Source of the DNA: Bryobacteraceae bacterium
GTDB taxonomy: Bacteria; Acidobacteriota; Terriglobia; Bryobacterales; Bryobacteraceae
Reading direction: 5' to 3'
NCBI GenBank assembly: GCA_030039005.1
Contig: JASHQT010000351.1
Coordinates: forward strand, 1 to 9,468
DNA: 9,468 bases
The position numbers and the translations under genes are program-made. Of this stretch, positions 1 to 6,910 are shown piece after piece. The notes beneath the pieces were generated by a model. That model searched no databases and had not been told where the DNA came from. It worked only from the letters and a program-made list of their open reading frames with translations. Numbering within the stretch: the first letter of the stretch is position 1; every line of letters starts with the position of its first letter.

Positions 1-1
1 C

Positions 2-725
2 GCCCATGCCAGCCGGGCCGCCGCTACCGCCCAGACCGAGTCCTACCGCACCGCGATACTGGACGCATTAGCCCACGAGTTCAAAACGCCCCTGGCCACC
101 ATCATGGCCGCCGCGGGGGCCCTAAGGGACGCCGGATCCATGGGGCAGTTTCACCGCGAGATGGCGGAAACCGTCGAGTCGGAAGCCGCGCGCCTCAGCC
201 GGCTTACTTCGCGTCTCATTCGAACCGCCCGCCTGGAGCGCGAGGAAATCAAGCCCTGGATGGAGCTGATCGACTTCGGCGCCACCATCGCCGATACCGT
301 CGATTATTACACCCGCGTGTCCTCCGGACGCGAGATTTGCGTGGTCAAGGAATGCGATTCGGCGGAGATCCTGGCCGATCCAGAGCTTCTGCGCCTGGCC
401 GTGAGTCAATTGCTCGATAATGCGTGCAAATATTCGGATCCGAAGAGCACGATCACCCTCACCATTGCGCGCCGGGAACAGCACATTGTGGTGCGTGTGA
501 TCAGCCCTGGCAAGCCGATTCCGCCGGGCGAAAGGCACAGAATCTTCGATCGCTTTTACCGCGGCACGGACGTCCGCCGCAGTGTTCCCGGCTCCGGGCT
601 GGGGCTCTTTGTGGCGCGAAAAATCGCACTGGCATTGGGGGGCAGCCTGGAGCTCGACGCCGAATTCGAAGCTTTCGACGGCGTCGCCTTCCGCCTGGCT
701 TTGCCGACTGCCGAGAGTGACCGCC

Positions 726-751
<26 letters not shown>
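2..751 (+). CDS. Sensor histidine kinase, C-terminal part (5' end outside the window)
   Basis: Membrane-type two-component sensor kinase. Only the catalytic half is present: the frame is open from the left edge, so the sensing domain and start codon lie outside. The dimerisation/phosphoacceptor box ALAHEFKTPLATI carries the autophosphorylated His at nt 74-76 (in-window residue 25). A helix follows, ending in LTSRLIRTARLE. The ATPase domain shows the N box LLDNACKY (residues 137-144), an F box RIFDRFYRG and the G2 box GSGLGLFVARKIA (from residue 197). The G1 box is unusual: where most kinases have D-x-G-x-G this one reads SPGKPI, so the usual adenine-contacting Asp is not in place. The HEFKTPL box and the partner regulator resemble the KdpD/KdpE pair, but no kdpFABC genes are seen here. 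The gene overlaps the regulator gene by 26 bp, so the pair is co-translated. The family is certain. The KdpD relationship is likely, and the signal sensed is unknown. Confidence 0.93.
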
Positions 752-1469
<718 letters not shown>

Positions 1470-1543
1470 GGCTAGCGCCGTAAAGTTCCCCGTCCGAGCA
1501 AACCCGCGCCAAGTCGCCGATAACTTGCGAATTCGAGGTTGCC

Positions 1544-2110
1544 ATGAAAGGTCTACGACTTACTAAGTTGGCGCTCGTGTTACCTCTTCTTATCGTTCCC
1601 GCCCTTGCATTTGGGCAGGACGCCCCGCCGAACAGCCCGGAGCCGTCCGCGGGCACTTCGACCGACCTGTTCATAATGTTCGGCTCGGACTTAGTGCGCC
1701 CCGGCTTGCTCCCCAAGGCCAATTACAACATCGGTTTGGGGCATACCTTCGCGTTTCTCAAGAAAGATCCCGTCGGCGATGAGCTCACCTTCTCCTACAC
1801 TTATGAAAACGCAGGTTCACACGGGTTTCTCCACACTCCCTATGGTTCCCACACGGAGGCGCTGGGGGAGATGAAGAATTTCGCTTTGCCGAAGACAAAG
1901 CGAGTTACCGGTTACACCTGGATTGAGGGCGGAATCACCAGTATGACCGGCTACCCGACGGTACAGGACCGCTTCTACGACGGCGAAGCGCTTGGATTGA
2001 TCGTTCATTTCAACGACAAGAACTCGATTTGGATCCAGGAAATGTACAACAAAATCGTCACCGTCCCCTGGTATACGACCGCGTCCATAGGGTACACGCG
2101 CAGTTGGTAA
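1544..2110 (+). CDS. Small exported protein of unknown function, possibly a beta-barrel
   Basis: 188 aa, no family recognised. Residues 1-24 form a clear signal peptide: basic start MKGLRLTK, then a hydrophobic core LALVLPLLIVPALA, with likely cleavage after AFG or FGQ. No lipobox is visible. The mature part is short, rich in Gly, Thr and aromatic residues in alternating patterns (for example LTFSYTYENAG and TTASIGYTRSW), and ends in Trp. That is compatible with an outer-membrane beta-barrel or other secreted beta protein, but is not proof. A Shine-Dalgarno-like GAGG at 1535-1538, five bases before the ATG, supports this start. It lies 74 bp after the response regulator gene on the same strand and could be read from the same transcript or be a target of that regulator. 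Both are inference. Confidence 0.75.
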   Translation: MKGLRLTKLALVLPLLIVPALAFGQDAPPNSPEPSAGTSTDLFIMFGSDLVRPGLLPKANYNIGLGHTFAFLKKDPVGDELTFSYTYENAGSHGFLHTPYGSHTEALGEMKNFALPKTKRVTGYTWIEGGITSMTGYPTVQDRFYDGEALGLIVHFNDKNSIWIQEMYNKIVTVPWYTTASIGYTRSW

Positions 2111-2134
2111 GTTCCGCGAACTGAGCGTGCTTTT

Positions 2135-2617
2135 ATGCCTTTTTTACGGGTTTCACCGCACACTCGGCTCATGCCCGTTGCGGCGCCAATGCGGGAGGTG
2201 CGGACCCGAAGCCGCAAATCTGGCCCCCGGAAACGCCGCAATGCCTTGCCGCCGCTCGATCAGGTAAAGCTGCATAGCCTGCGGTCGGATCAGCTCCGTC
2301 TCGCGATTCGGAACAATCTGGTCACCTTCCCCAGCCAAGTGCCGGTTTTCGAAAGGCATGACCGTCCAGACCTACAAAGGCGAATTGTTCAGCTTTACTT
2401 CCTGCTCGGCTGGAGTTGCGAAACCATAGCGGCGCGCTTTGGGCTGCTGCGCCAGCGCATCGGACAGGTTCTGAGCACTTGGAAGCGCCGCGCGGTGGAA
2501 ATGGGGTATATCCAAGTCATCCCGCCGCCCACGAGCATCCACCGTTCCGGACGTCCCATTCAACTGGTGTTGTCTCCGGTGTGCGTTTCCAGCGCCGCGC
2601 CTGCGGCCCAGGCTTAG
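2135..2617 (+). CDS. Small helix-turn-helix protein (sigma-region-4-like fold)
   Basis: 160 aa if the ATG at 2135 is used. ATGs at 2171 and 2189 are alternatives, because no good ribosome-binding site marks any of them. The N-terminal 40 residues are basic (RTRSRKSGPRKRRN), low in structure and perhaps partly untranslated. The conserved-looking core is residues 78-130: RPDLQRRIVQLYFLLGWS, ETIAARFGLLRQRI, then QVLSTWKRRAVEMGYIQ. This reads as a helix, a turn with a second helix, and a recognition helix, as in sigma-70 region 4 or transposase-type HTH domains. I associate similar small proteins, often with the ending 'A-x-x-x-GYIQ', with Acidobacteria. A DNA-binding role is inferred from the fold, and no target is visible. 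It is followed 53 bp later by the CYTH gene on the same strand. Confidence 0.7.
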   Translation: MPFLRVSPHTRLMPVAAPMREVRTRSRKSGPRKRRNALPPLDQVKLHSLRSDQLRLAIRNNLVTFPSQVPVFERHDRPDLQRRIVQLYFLLGWSCETIAARFGLLRQRIGQVLSTWKRRAVEMGYIQVIPPPTSIHRSGRPIQLVLSPVCVSSAAPAAQA

Positions 2618-2670
2618 CCCCGAGCTGGGTTCGCATCTGGTGTGCCGCGCTATTTTGCCACAATCGGAAA

Positions 2671-3198
2671 GTGCATCCGCATCCAAAATATGCGCGCATC
2701 GAGCGCGAGCGACGATTCCTGCTCGAGCGATTTCCGGTGGGCGAGACGCCTACGCGTATGCGGCAAATTACCGATTGGTATCTTACCGGCGCATCCTTAC
2801 GTCTGCGCAAGCAGACCGGAGATAACGGTCCCGTTTATAAGTTGACGCAGAAGATCGCGGAGCCCGGCGCGGGCAGCCGGCAAGGCTGGATCACCACGAT
2901 GTATCTGAGCGCGAGCGAATTTACGCTCTTAGAGCGGATCCCTGCTCGGGTGCTGCACAAAACCCGTTATAGCGTTCCGCCGTTCGGAATCGATGTCTTC
3001 GAAGGCGTTCTGACGGGCTTGGTAATGGCCGAAGCGGAGTTTGAATCTGCCGCTGATGCGAAGGCTCTCAAACTTCCGGCGTATGTATTCCGCGAGGTAT
3101 CCGATGACGCTCGCTTCACGGGCGGACGGCTGGCCGACGCTTCAGCGGATGAACTGCGGGACTGGCTCGCGGAATACGGAATGCGGCTGCCGGCCTGA
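2671..3198 (+). CDS. CYTH-domain protein (triphosphate tunnel metalloenzyme)
   Basis: Single-domain CYTH protein of about 175 aa. The family hydrolyses inorganic triphosphate, thiamine triphosphate or other triphosphates, or makes cAMP (class IV cyclases), using a metal bound in an eight-stranded barrel. The signature is nearly complete: the N-terminal ExExK motif appears as E11-R-E13-R-R15 (Lys replaced by Arg), then the basic strands SLRLRKQ and YKLTQK, KTRYSV, IDVFEG, and the acidic strand AEAEFES near the C-terminal third. The substrate cannot be decided from sequence alone. The open frame starts within the preceding HTH gene. The GTG at 2671 is the only conventional start between that gene's stop and the ExExK motif, so it was chosen, although its Shine-Dalgarno is poor (GGAAA directly abutting). 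Spacing suggests co-transcription with the HTH gene. Confidence 0.85.
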   Translation: MHPHPKYARIERERRFLLERFPVGETPTRMRQITDWYLTGASLRLRKQTGDNGPVYKLTQKIAEPGAGSRQGWITTMYLSASEFTLLERIPARVLHKTRYSVPPFGIDVFEGVLTGLVMAEAEFESAADAKALKLPAYVFREVSDDARFTGGRLADASADELRDWLAEYGMRLPA

Positions 3199-3217
3199 GC
3201 TTCCGTGCGCAAACGAC

Positions 3218-3236
3218 GCGCGGGCAAGCGCCGCGC
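3218..3236. terminator. Possible hairpin between convergent genes
   Basis: GCGCGG (3218-3223) and CCGCGC (3231-3236) form a perfect 6-bp GC-rich stem with a 7-base loop, located exactly between the convergent CYTH gene (+) and the TADGKP-repeat gene (-) and touching the latter's stop codon. Position suggests a bidirectional transcription end. There is no T tract on either side, so a classical intrinsic terminator is not supported. Confidence 0.3.
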
Positions 3237-4297
3237 TACTTCTGGCGTTCGTAGTTGTAGTCACCAGAGACGTGACCTTCAATCAGATTGGTTGCTGCCC
3301 CCTGCTTGTCCCGGACGAACCGGTACGTCAGTCCGGTGCCGGTAAAGCTGGTTTCCGACTGTGGATAGATGGGCTGCTTCGGTCCGCCATCCAAAGCGAT
3401 GAACAGCATGCCGCCCGAAAAAGTAACTTCCGCCATTCGTGCGCCCCCGATATATGGCCCCTTGTACACACCCACATATTTCGCCAGGATTTCGGGCGCG
3501 ACCTGCACCTTCGATTTTCCGGCGTCCGAAACCTTGCCCACCCAGTGCTGTTGCCCGCTGTCGGGCTCTTCATTGCAAATTGTTTCGAGCATCTCCGTAT
3601 CCACCACCAAGTGCGCGTGAACCGGGACGGTCCAAGGCTTGGAGTAAGCGCCGGGATCTTGGAACGTCACTTCGATTTCCATGTGGCCGAAATCGGTGCG
3701 CCGGAAGCGTTCCGTCATGTGCAGTTGCTCGGTATGTGGAAAGCCGTCATGCAGCCAGGTGCGGTCGTTAAATCCCGAACTTTCCACCAGCAGCGTGTCG
3801 CCGTCCCAGTGCCCCACCGAATATCCCATCCAGCTCGGGTTAGGATCTTGCTCCAAAGCGCGGCCGTCCATGAAAATCTGGCGATACGTAAGCTCGTCGT
3901 TCAGGATAACCAGCATCGTAGGAGTTTGGACAAACCTCTTCATGCCTCCGTTCGTGCTGTAGCCTGGACCCTGGGGCAGGCACTTGTAGCGCGGGTTATC
4001 TCTGCCGAAGTTCTCCTCCCGCTGCTCAATCAACGCCTCTGCCCAGGGCTGAACGTCGGTGGGCTTGAGATCCCCGGCGTTGCGCAGCGCGATATTGCCT
4101 ACGGCCGTAGTGAGGGGCGTTTCCCACAGACCCGTGAGGTCGGGCTTCCCATCGGCCGTGCGCGGCGGCGCAGCGGTGAGGTTGGGTTTGCCGTCGGCGG
4201 TGCGCGGGATGCCGGGCGTCGGATAGTGCAGCCATTGCGCCGCGAGCGGCGTAACAGACGCGGAGAACAGGATGATCGCAGTCGTGAAGGACTTCAT
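3236..4297 (-). CDS. Exported protein of the acidobacterial 'TADGKPDLTG' family, function unknown
   Basis: 353 aa from the ATG at 4297-4295, preceded at seven bases by AAAGGA. The open frame extends 26 codons further upstream, but the signal peptide begins at this Met. Residues 1-21 are a signal peptide (MKSFTTAIILFSASVTPLAAQ). Just after it a 14-residue unit occurs twice in tandem: PRTADGKPNLTAAP, then PRTADGKPDLTG (residues 31-58). The rest has no catalytic motif I recognise: a KCLPQGPGYSTN region, then IFMDGRALEQDPNPSWMGYSVG, GHWDGDTLLVES and a C-terminal beta-rich region. The RTADGKPDL-S/T-G motif and the WMGYS-x-G-x-WDGDTLVV block mark a large paralogous family of exported proteins common in Acidobacteria, whose biochemical role is not established as far as I know. 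It lies 52 bp downstream of the hemerythrin gene on the same strand and probably also has its own promoter. Confidence 0.85.
   Translation of the reverse strand: MKSFTTAIILFSASVTPLAAQWLHYPTPGIPRTADGKPNLTAAPPRTADGKPDLTGLWETPLTTAVGNIALRNAGDLKPTDVQPWAEALIEQREENFGRDNPRYKCLPQGPGYSTNGGMKRFVQTPTMLVILNDELTYRQIFMDGRALEQDPNPSWMGYSVGHWDGDTLLVESSGFNDRTWLHDGFPHTEQLHMTERFRRTDFGHMEIEVTFQDPGAYSKPWTVPVHAHLVVDTEMLETICNEEPDSGQQHWVGKVSDAGKSKVQVAPEILAKYVGVYKGPYIGGARMAEVTFSGGMLFIALDGGPKQPIYPQSETSFTGTGLTYRFVRDKQGAATNLIEGHVSGDYNYERQK
4134..4207 (-). repeat. Two-copy 42-bp imperfect tandem repeat inside the TADGKP gene
   Basis: Copies start at 4134 and 4176, giving a period of 42 bp or 14 codons. Each encodes PRTADGKP(N/D)LT. 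The nucleotide copies differ mostly at third codon positions (plus-strand reading gtgaggtcgggcttccc versus gtgaggttgggtttgcc). The duplication is therefore old and maintained at protein level rather than recent slippage. Confidence 0.8.
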
Positions 4298-4316
4298 AAG
4301 ACGATCCTTTTGAGCT

Positions 4317-4322
4317 ACTATA
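4317..4322 (-). promoter_or_regulatory. Candidate -10 element of the TADGKP gene
   Basis: On the minus strand TATAGT matches five of six bases of the -10 consensus. A start about seven bases downstream would give a leader of roughly 14 bases containing the AAAGGA ribosome-binding site. No recognisable -35 lies 17 bases upstream, so this is a weak call. If real, the gene can be transcribed separately from the hemerythrin gene. Confidence 0.3.
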
Positions 4323-4349
4323 CACCCGGCGTTCAGAAATTGTAGGGAC

Positions 4350-4934
4350 TTACGGTTGCAGACGGATCTGCGCAATGGAACCGGCTATGAATAGCGATCC
4401 CCGGCGCGCGGCCATGCGACGGCCGATCGCCTGCTTTGCTGAATCGGAGAGCTCGGCTTGCGCTGTGGGAAACACTTCCTGCTCTTCGAGCGCAATGTGG
4501 GACCGATAGAGATCCGAGAGCGAGCGGAGCAGTTGTGTGAGACGCGCGGCTTGTTCGGTCACCAGATGATCTTCGCGCAGCCAGCGCTCGCAAATCTCCT
4601 CCACCTCGCGATGCCATGCATCCGCCTGCTTGTGCTCGGCTTCCAGCCGGTCTACGTCTGTGAGGACTGTCGCAATGCGCTGGCTTGCTAGTTGCCTCAG
4701 CATGGGGAAGAGATCTTCTTCTTCGTCCGCGGTGTGCTTGGGCGCCGACTCGCGAAAATATTTAATAGCGGCTTCCAAAGTGCGCCGATGTTCCTCGTCG
4801 AGCGGCCCGCCGGCGGCATGGGCCGCCACGGTAACCAGCGCCTGGAGGAACCGTTCGATGCGCCGATGACAGTCCGCGAGTAGCCCGATCGGATTGTCAA
4901 AGCTGCTCTCGGAAACGCCGATGGAAACGGGCAT
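4350..4934 (-). CDS. Hemerythrin-like HHE-domain protein
   Basis: 194 aa, all-helical, soluble (no signal peptide or membrane span). The iron-ligand pattern of the hemerythrin HHE family is visible: H23 in LLADCHRRIERF, H67 with E71-E73 in KHTADEEEDLFP, H101 in EAEHKQADAWH, and H146 with E150/E151 in HIALEEQEVFP. The two H-x-x-x-E-E-x-x-x-FP segments are the typical second and fourth helices. Such proteins bind a di-iron centre and act in oxygen, nitric oxide or iron handling. Which of these applies here is not readable. ATG at 4934-4932 is preceded by a weak GAGAG. It is the first gene of the minus-strand pair, followed after 52 bp by the TADGKP-family gene, and is divergent from the DUF488 gene. 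The palindrome in the shared promoter region may control it. Confidence 0.88.
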   Translation of the reverse strand: MPVSIGVSESSFDNPIGLLADCHRRIERFLQALVTVAAHAAGGPLDEEHRRTLEAAIKYFRESAPKHTADEEEDLFPMLRQLASQRIATVLTDVDRLEAEHKQADAWHREVEEICERWLREDHLVTEQAARLTQLLRSLSDLYRSHIALEEQEVFPTAQAELSDSAKQAIGRRMAARRGSLFIAGSIAQIRLQP

Positions 4935-4972
4935 GGCTACTCTCAGGTTAGTGGAACGAACAGACCCCCGCA

Positions 4973-4986
4973 GTGACTCAAGTCAC
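4973..4986. promoter_or_regulatory. Perfect palindrome of CRP/FNR type in a divergent promoter region
   Basis: GTGACT-CA-AGTCAC is a perfect 6-2-6 inverted repeat centred between 4979 and 4980. Read as a core it is GTGA-N6-TCAC, identical to the CRP core half-sites (TGTGA-N6-TCACA). It lies midway in the 112-bp gap between the hemerythrin and DUF488 start codons and overlaps where a -35 would sit for the TAGAAT -10 candidate. That is where an activator or repressor would act. The binding protein is inferred, and none is encoded in the window. Confidence 0.5.
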
Positions 4987-5003
4987 GCGTTCCGTCCGAG
5001 CGA

Positions 5004-5009
5004 TAGAAT
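5004..5009 (+). promoter_or_regulatory. Candidate -10 element of the DUF488 gene
   Basis: TAGAAT matches five of six -10 consensus bases. The hexamer 17 bases upstream is AGTCAC, a poor -35, and is the right arm of the palindrome at 4973-4986. A poor -35 overlapped by a CRP-like site is typical of activator-dependent promoters. The leader would be about 30 bases and contain the GGGGGAG ribosome-binding site. Confidence 0.4.
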
Positions 5010-5046
5010 GTGACTGTAGGCCGCACCCTGCGCGGGGGAGCATTTC

Positions 5047-5424
5047 ATGATTCATTTGAAACGCGTCTACGATAAGCCCGGGGCGCACGATGGCAAACGG
5101 ATTCTCGTGGAGCGGCTCTGGCCCCGTGGCGTCCGCAAAACGGACCTTCCCATGGACGGATGGCAGAAGGAAGCCGGTCCCAGCGATGGCTTGCGGAAGT
5201 GGTTTTCGCATGACCCGGCAAAATGGGCCGAATTTCAGCATAAGTACTTTGCCGAGCTCGAGCAGCACCCCGAGGCCTGGCAGCCGATCCTCGACGCCGC
5301 CGAACACGGCGCCGTGACGCTGCTCTACAGCTCTCACGATATCGAACACAACAACGCCGTGGCGTTGAAGTCGTTCCTGGAGCGAAAGCTTGCGCATAAA
5401 AGCGTCCCGTCGAGCCATCGCTAG
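5047..5424 (+). CDS. DUF488 (YeaO-like) family protein
   Basis: 125 aa, cytoplasmic, close to the length of E. coli YeaO. Family blocks in order: HLKRVYDKP near the start, RILVERLWPRGVRK (residues 18-31), W-x-KEAGPS (39-46), LRKWFSHDPAKWAEFQHKY (49-67), then TLLYSSHDIEHNNAVALK-x-FLE (91-112). The family's biochemical function is not established. The conserved RLWPRG and HDP-x-KW blocks suggest an active or ligand site. Start ATG 5047 is backed by a strong ribosome-binding site, GGGGGAG, six bases upstream. No gene follows closely, so it is probably monocistronic. Divergence from the hemerythrin gene suggests shared control, perhaps in a redox or gas-stress response, which is inference from context alone. 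Confidence 0.9.
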   Translation: MIHLKRVYDKPGAHDGKRILVERLWPRGVRKTDLPMDGWQKEAGPSDGLRKWFSHDPAKWAEFQHKYFAELEQHPEAWQPILDAAEHGAVTLLYSSHDIEHNNAVALKSFLERKLAHKSVPSSHR

Positions 5425-5469
5425 CAGCCGCGGGCGGCGACTGGACCGAGTCAAGCCCAGCGTGCCAAG

Positions 5470-5494
5470 CCCCGATTCCCCAGCCCCCAATCCC
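5470..5494 (-). repeat. G-quadruplex-capable tract upstream of the dehydrogenase operon
   Basis: On the minus strand there are four G runs of 3, 5, 4 and 4 bases separated by ATT, CT and AATC (plus strand: cccc-gatt-cccc-ag-ccccc-aat-ccc). This satisfies the usual G3+N1-7 quadruplex rule. The spacing of about 7-8 bases per unit also gives it the look of a degenerate short tandem repeat of the GGGATTGG type found between genes in many GC-rich bacteria. The remainder of 5425-5535 shows no gene. Confidence 0.55.
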
Positions 5495-5536
5495 TCTCCG
5501 GCACGAGCACATCGCGCCAAATGCCCCTAATGCCAC

Positions 5537-5545
5537 TGATATAAT
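5537..5545 (+). promoter_or_regulatory. Consensus extended -10 promoter of the dehydrogenase operon
   Basis: TGATATAAT is an exact TGn-TATAAT extended -10 element, which can work without a -35. The hexamer 17 bases upstream, CCAAAT, is indeed not a -35. The expected transcription start is near 5552, four bases before the ATG at 5556. The mRNA would then be almost leaderless, which fits the absence of a Shine-Dalgarno there. Confidence 0.6.
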
Positions 5546-5555
5546 GACCCTCGCC

Positions 5556-6875
5556 ATGAAAAACCCGCTGTGGATGATCCCCGCCACCCTCGCCGTCCTG
5601 GGCGCCGCCTGGATTCTGGAGGCTGCCGGCGGCAAAGTGGACAAGATCGACCCCAAGGACCTGGCCACCGGCCAGCAGGCCTTCGCCGACTACCGCACCG
5701 AAAAGCCGGGCTTGTTCCACAAAATCACCCCCGCCGATCTGCCCGCGCCCTACGCCACGAAATCCAGCGCGAATTTCCCGCGCGTCGTCCCCAAGCCCGA
5801 CAACATGTGGCCCATGGCGCCGGCCGGATTCAAGGTGGAGCTCTACACGCACGATGGGATCACCGAGCCGCGCCAGATCCGCATGGCGCCCAACGGCGAT
5901 TTCTTCGTGGCCGACAGCACGCCCGGCGAAATCAAGATCTTCCGCGGCCGCACCGCCGACGGCAAGCCCGAGCAGGTTTCCACCTTCGCCACCGGCCTGA
6001 AGCGCCCCTTCGGCATCGCGTTTTATCCCGTGGGCGCGAATCCGCAATGGATTTACATCGGCAACACGGATTCAGTGGTCCGCTTCCCCTATCGCAATGG
6101 CGATCTCAAGGCTACCGGCGCTTTGCAAACCATTATTCCCGAGCTACCCACCGGCGGCGGCCATTGGACGCGCGACGTCGTATTCTCCAAGGACGGCAAA
6201 CGCATGTTCGTCGCGGTGGGCTCGGCTTCGAACGTCGACGACCCGGACACGCACCCCGCGGAAACCCATCGCGCGAATATTCTCGAATATACGCCCGACG
6301 GAAAATTCGTCCGGATTTACGCTTCGGGCATCCGTAATCCCGTGGGACTGGCCATCAATCCCCAAACCGGCGAACTGTGGTGCTCGGTGAACGAACGCGA
6401 CCTGCTCGGCGACAACCTGGTGCCCGATTACATCACGCACGTCCAGGAAGGCGGCTTCTATGGCTGGCCCTGGTATTACATGGGTTCCAATCAAGACCCG
6501 CGCCTGGCGGGCAAGCATCCCGAGCTGAACGGCAAGGTGCTCGTGCCGGACGTGCTGATGCAGCCGCACAACGCCTCGCTCGGCATCACGTTTTATGAAG
6601 GCAAGCAATTCCCCGCCGATTATCGCGGAGATCTGTTCGGCGCCGAGCACGGTTCGTGGAATCGCTCCGCCCGCGCCGGCTATGAGATCGTCCGCGTGCC
6701 GCTCGACAACGGCCACGCCAGCGGCGTTTACGAGGATTTCGTCACCGGATTCGTCACGCCGGACGGCAACGCTTGGGGCCGCCCGGTGGCGGTGGTGGTC
6801 GCCAAAGACGGCTCGCTGTATTTCACCGATGACGGATACAAAGCCATCTGGCGCGTCAGTTATACAGGAAAATGA
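5556..6875 (+). CDS. Sorbosone/glucose dehydrogenase-like PQQ-type beta-propeller protein
   Basis: 439 aa from ATG 5556. An ATG at 5544 in the same frame is the alternative, but it lies inside the -10 element. Residues 1-24 (MKNPLWMIPATLAVLGAAWI) form a signal peptide or membrane anchor. The body is the L-sorbosone dehydrogenase / soluble glucose dehydrogenase type of six-bladed propeller that carries PQQ. Visible blocks: FKVELYTHDGITEPRQIRMAPNG (about residue 92 on), GGGHWTRDVVFSKDG with H203 where the family has its catalytic His, RNPVGLAINP-x-TGELW, GGFYGWPWYYMGSN, GAEHGSWNRS (H365), and the closing blade VAKDGSLYFTDDGYKAIWRV. It would oxidise a sugar or sugar derivative in the periplasm, though the substrate is not predictable. 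First gene of an apparent four-gene operon, 35 bp before the PEBP gene. Confidence 0.88.
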   Translation: MKNPLWMIPATLAVLGAAWILEAAGGKVDKIDPKDLATGQQAFADYRTEKPGLFHKITPADLPAPYATKSSANFPRVVPKPDNMWPMAPAGFKVELYTHDGITEPRQIRMAPNGDFFVADSTPGEIKIFRGRTADGKPEQVSTFATGLKRPFGIAFYPVGANPQWIYIGNTDSVVRFPYRNGDLKATGALQTIIPELPTGGGHWTRDVVFSKDGKRMFVAVGSASNVDDPDTHPAETHRANILEYTPDGKFVRIYASGIRNPVGLAINPQTGELWCSVNERDLLGDNLVPDYITHVQEGGFYGWPWYYMGSNQDPRLAGKHPELNGKVLVPDVLMQPHNASLGITFYEGKQFPADYRGDLFGAEHGSWNRSARAGYEIVRVPLDNGHASGVYEDFVTGFVTPDGNAWGRPVAVVVAKDGSLYFTDDGYKAIWRVSYTGK

Positions 6876-6910
6876 CGTACACGAGCAAATAAACCAGGAG
6901 AAAAACGGAC

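Noticed and set aside
2110..2145. Hairpin AGTTC-CGC-GAACT followed by T-rich DNA as a terminator of the exported-protein gene
   Set aside because: The stem is only 5 bp and the T runs begin eight or more bases after it, so it does not meet intrinsic terminator geometry.
3041..4345. Long plus-strand open frame (434 codons) opposite the TADGKP-family gene
   Set aside because: The minus-strand product has a signal peptide, a ribosome-binding site and family motifs. The plus frame also overlaps the CYTH gene and reads as a shadow.
4965..5038. CCCCCGC (4965-4971) and GCGGGGG (5032-5038) inverted repeat that could hide the DUF488 ribosome-binding site
   Set aside because: The left arm lies upstream of the predicted transcription start, so both arms would not be on the same mRNA.
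5944..5970. RTADGKP in the sorbosone dehydrogenase-like protein, identical to the repeat unit of the TADGKP-family protein
   Set aside because: It is a short match in a loop between propeller strands, without the following N/D-L-T and not near a signal peptide. It is most likely coincidence.
5451..6047. Minus-strand open frame through the C-rich intergenic region and the start of the dehydrogenase gene
   Set aside because: Its C-terminal residues (RDWGLGNRGLA) are the typical translation of GGGATTGG-type intergenic repeats, and the rest is antisense to a real gene.
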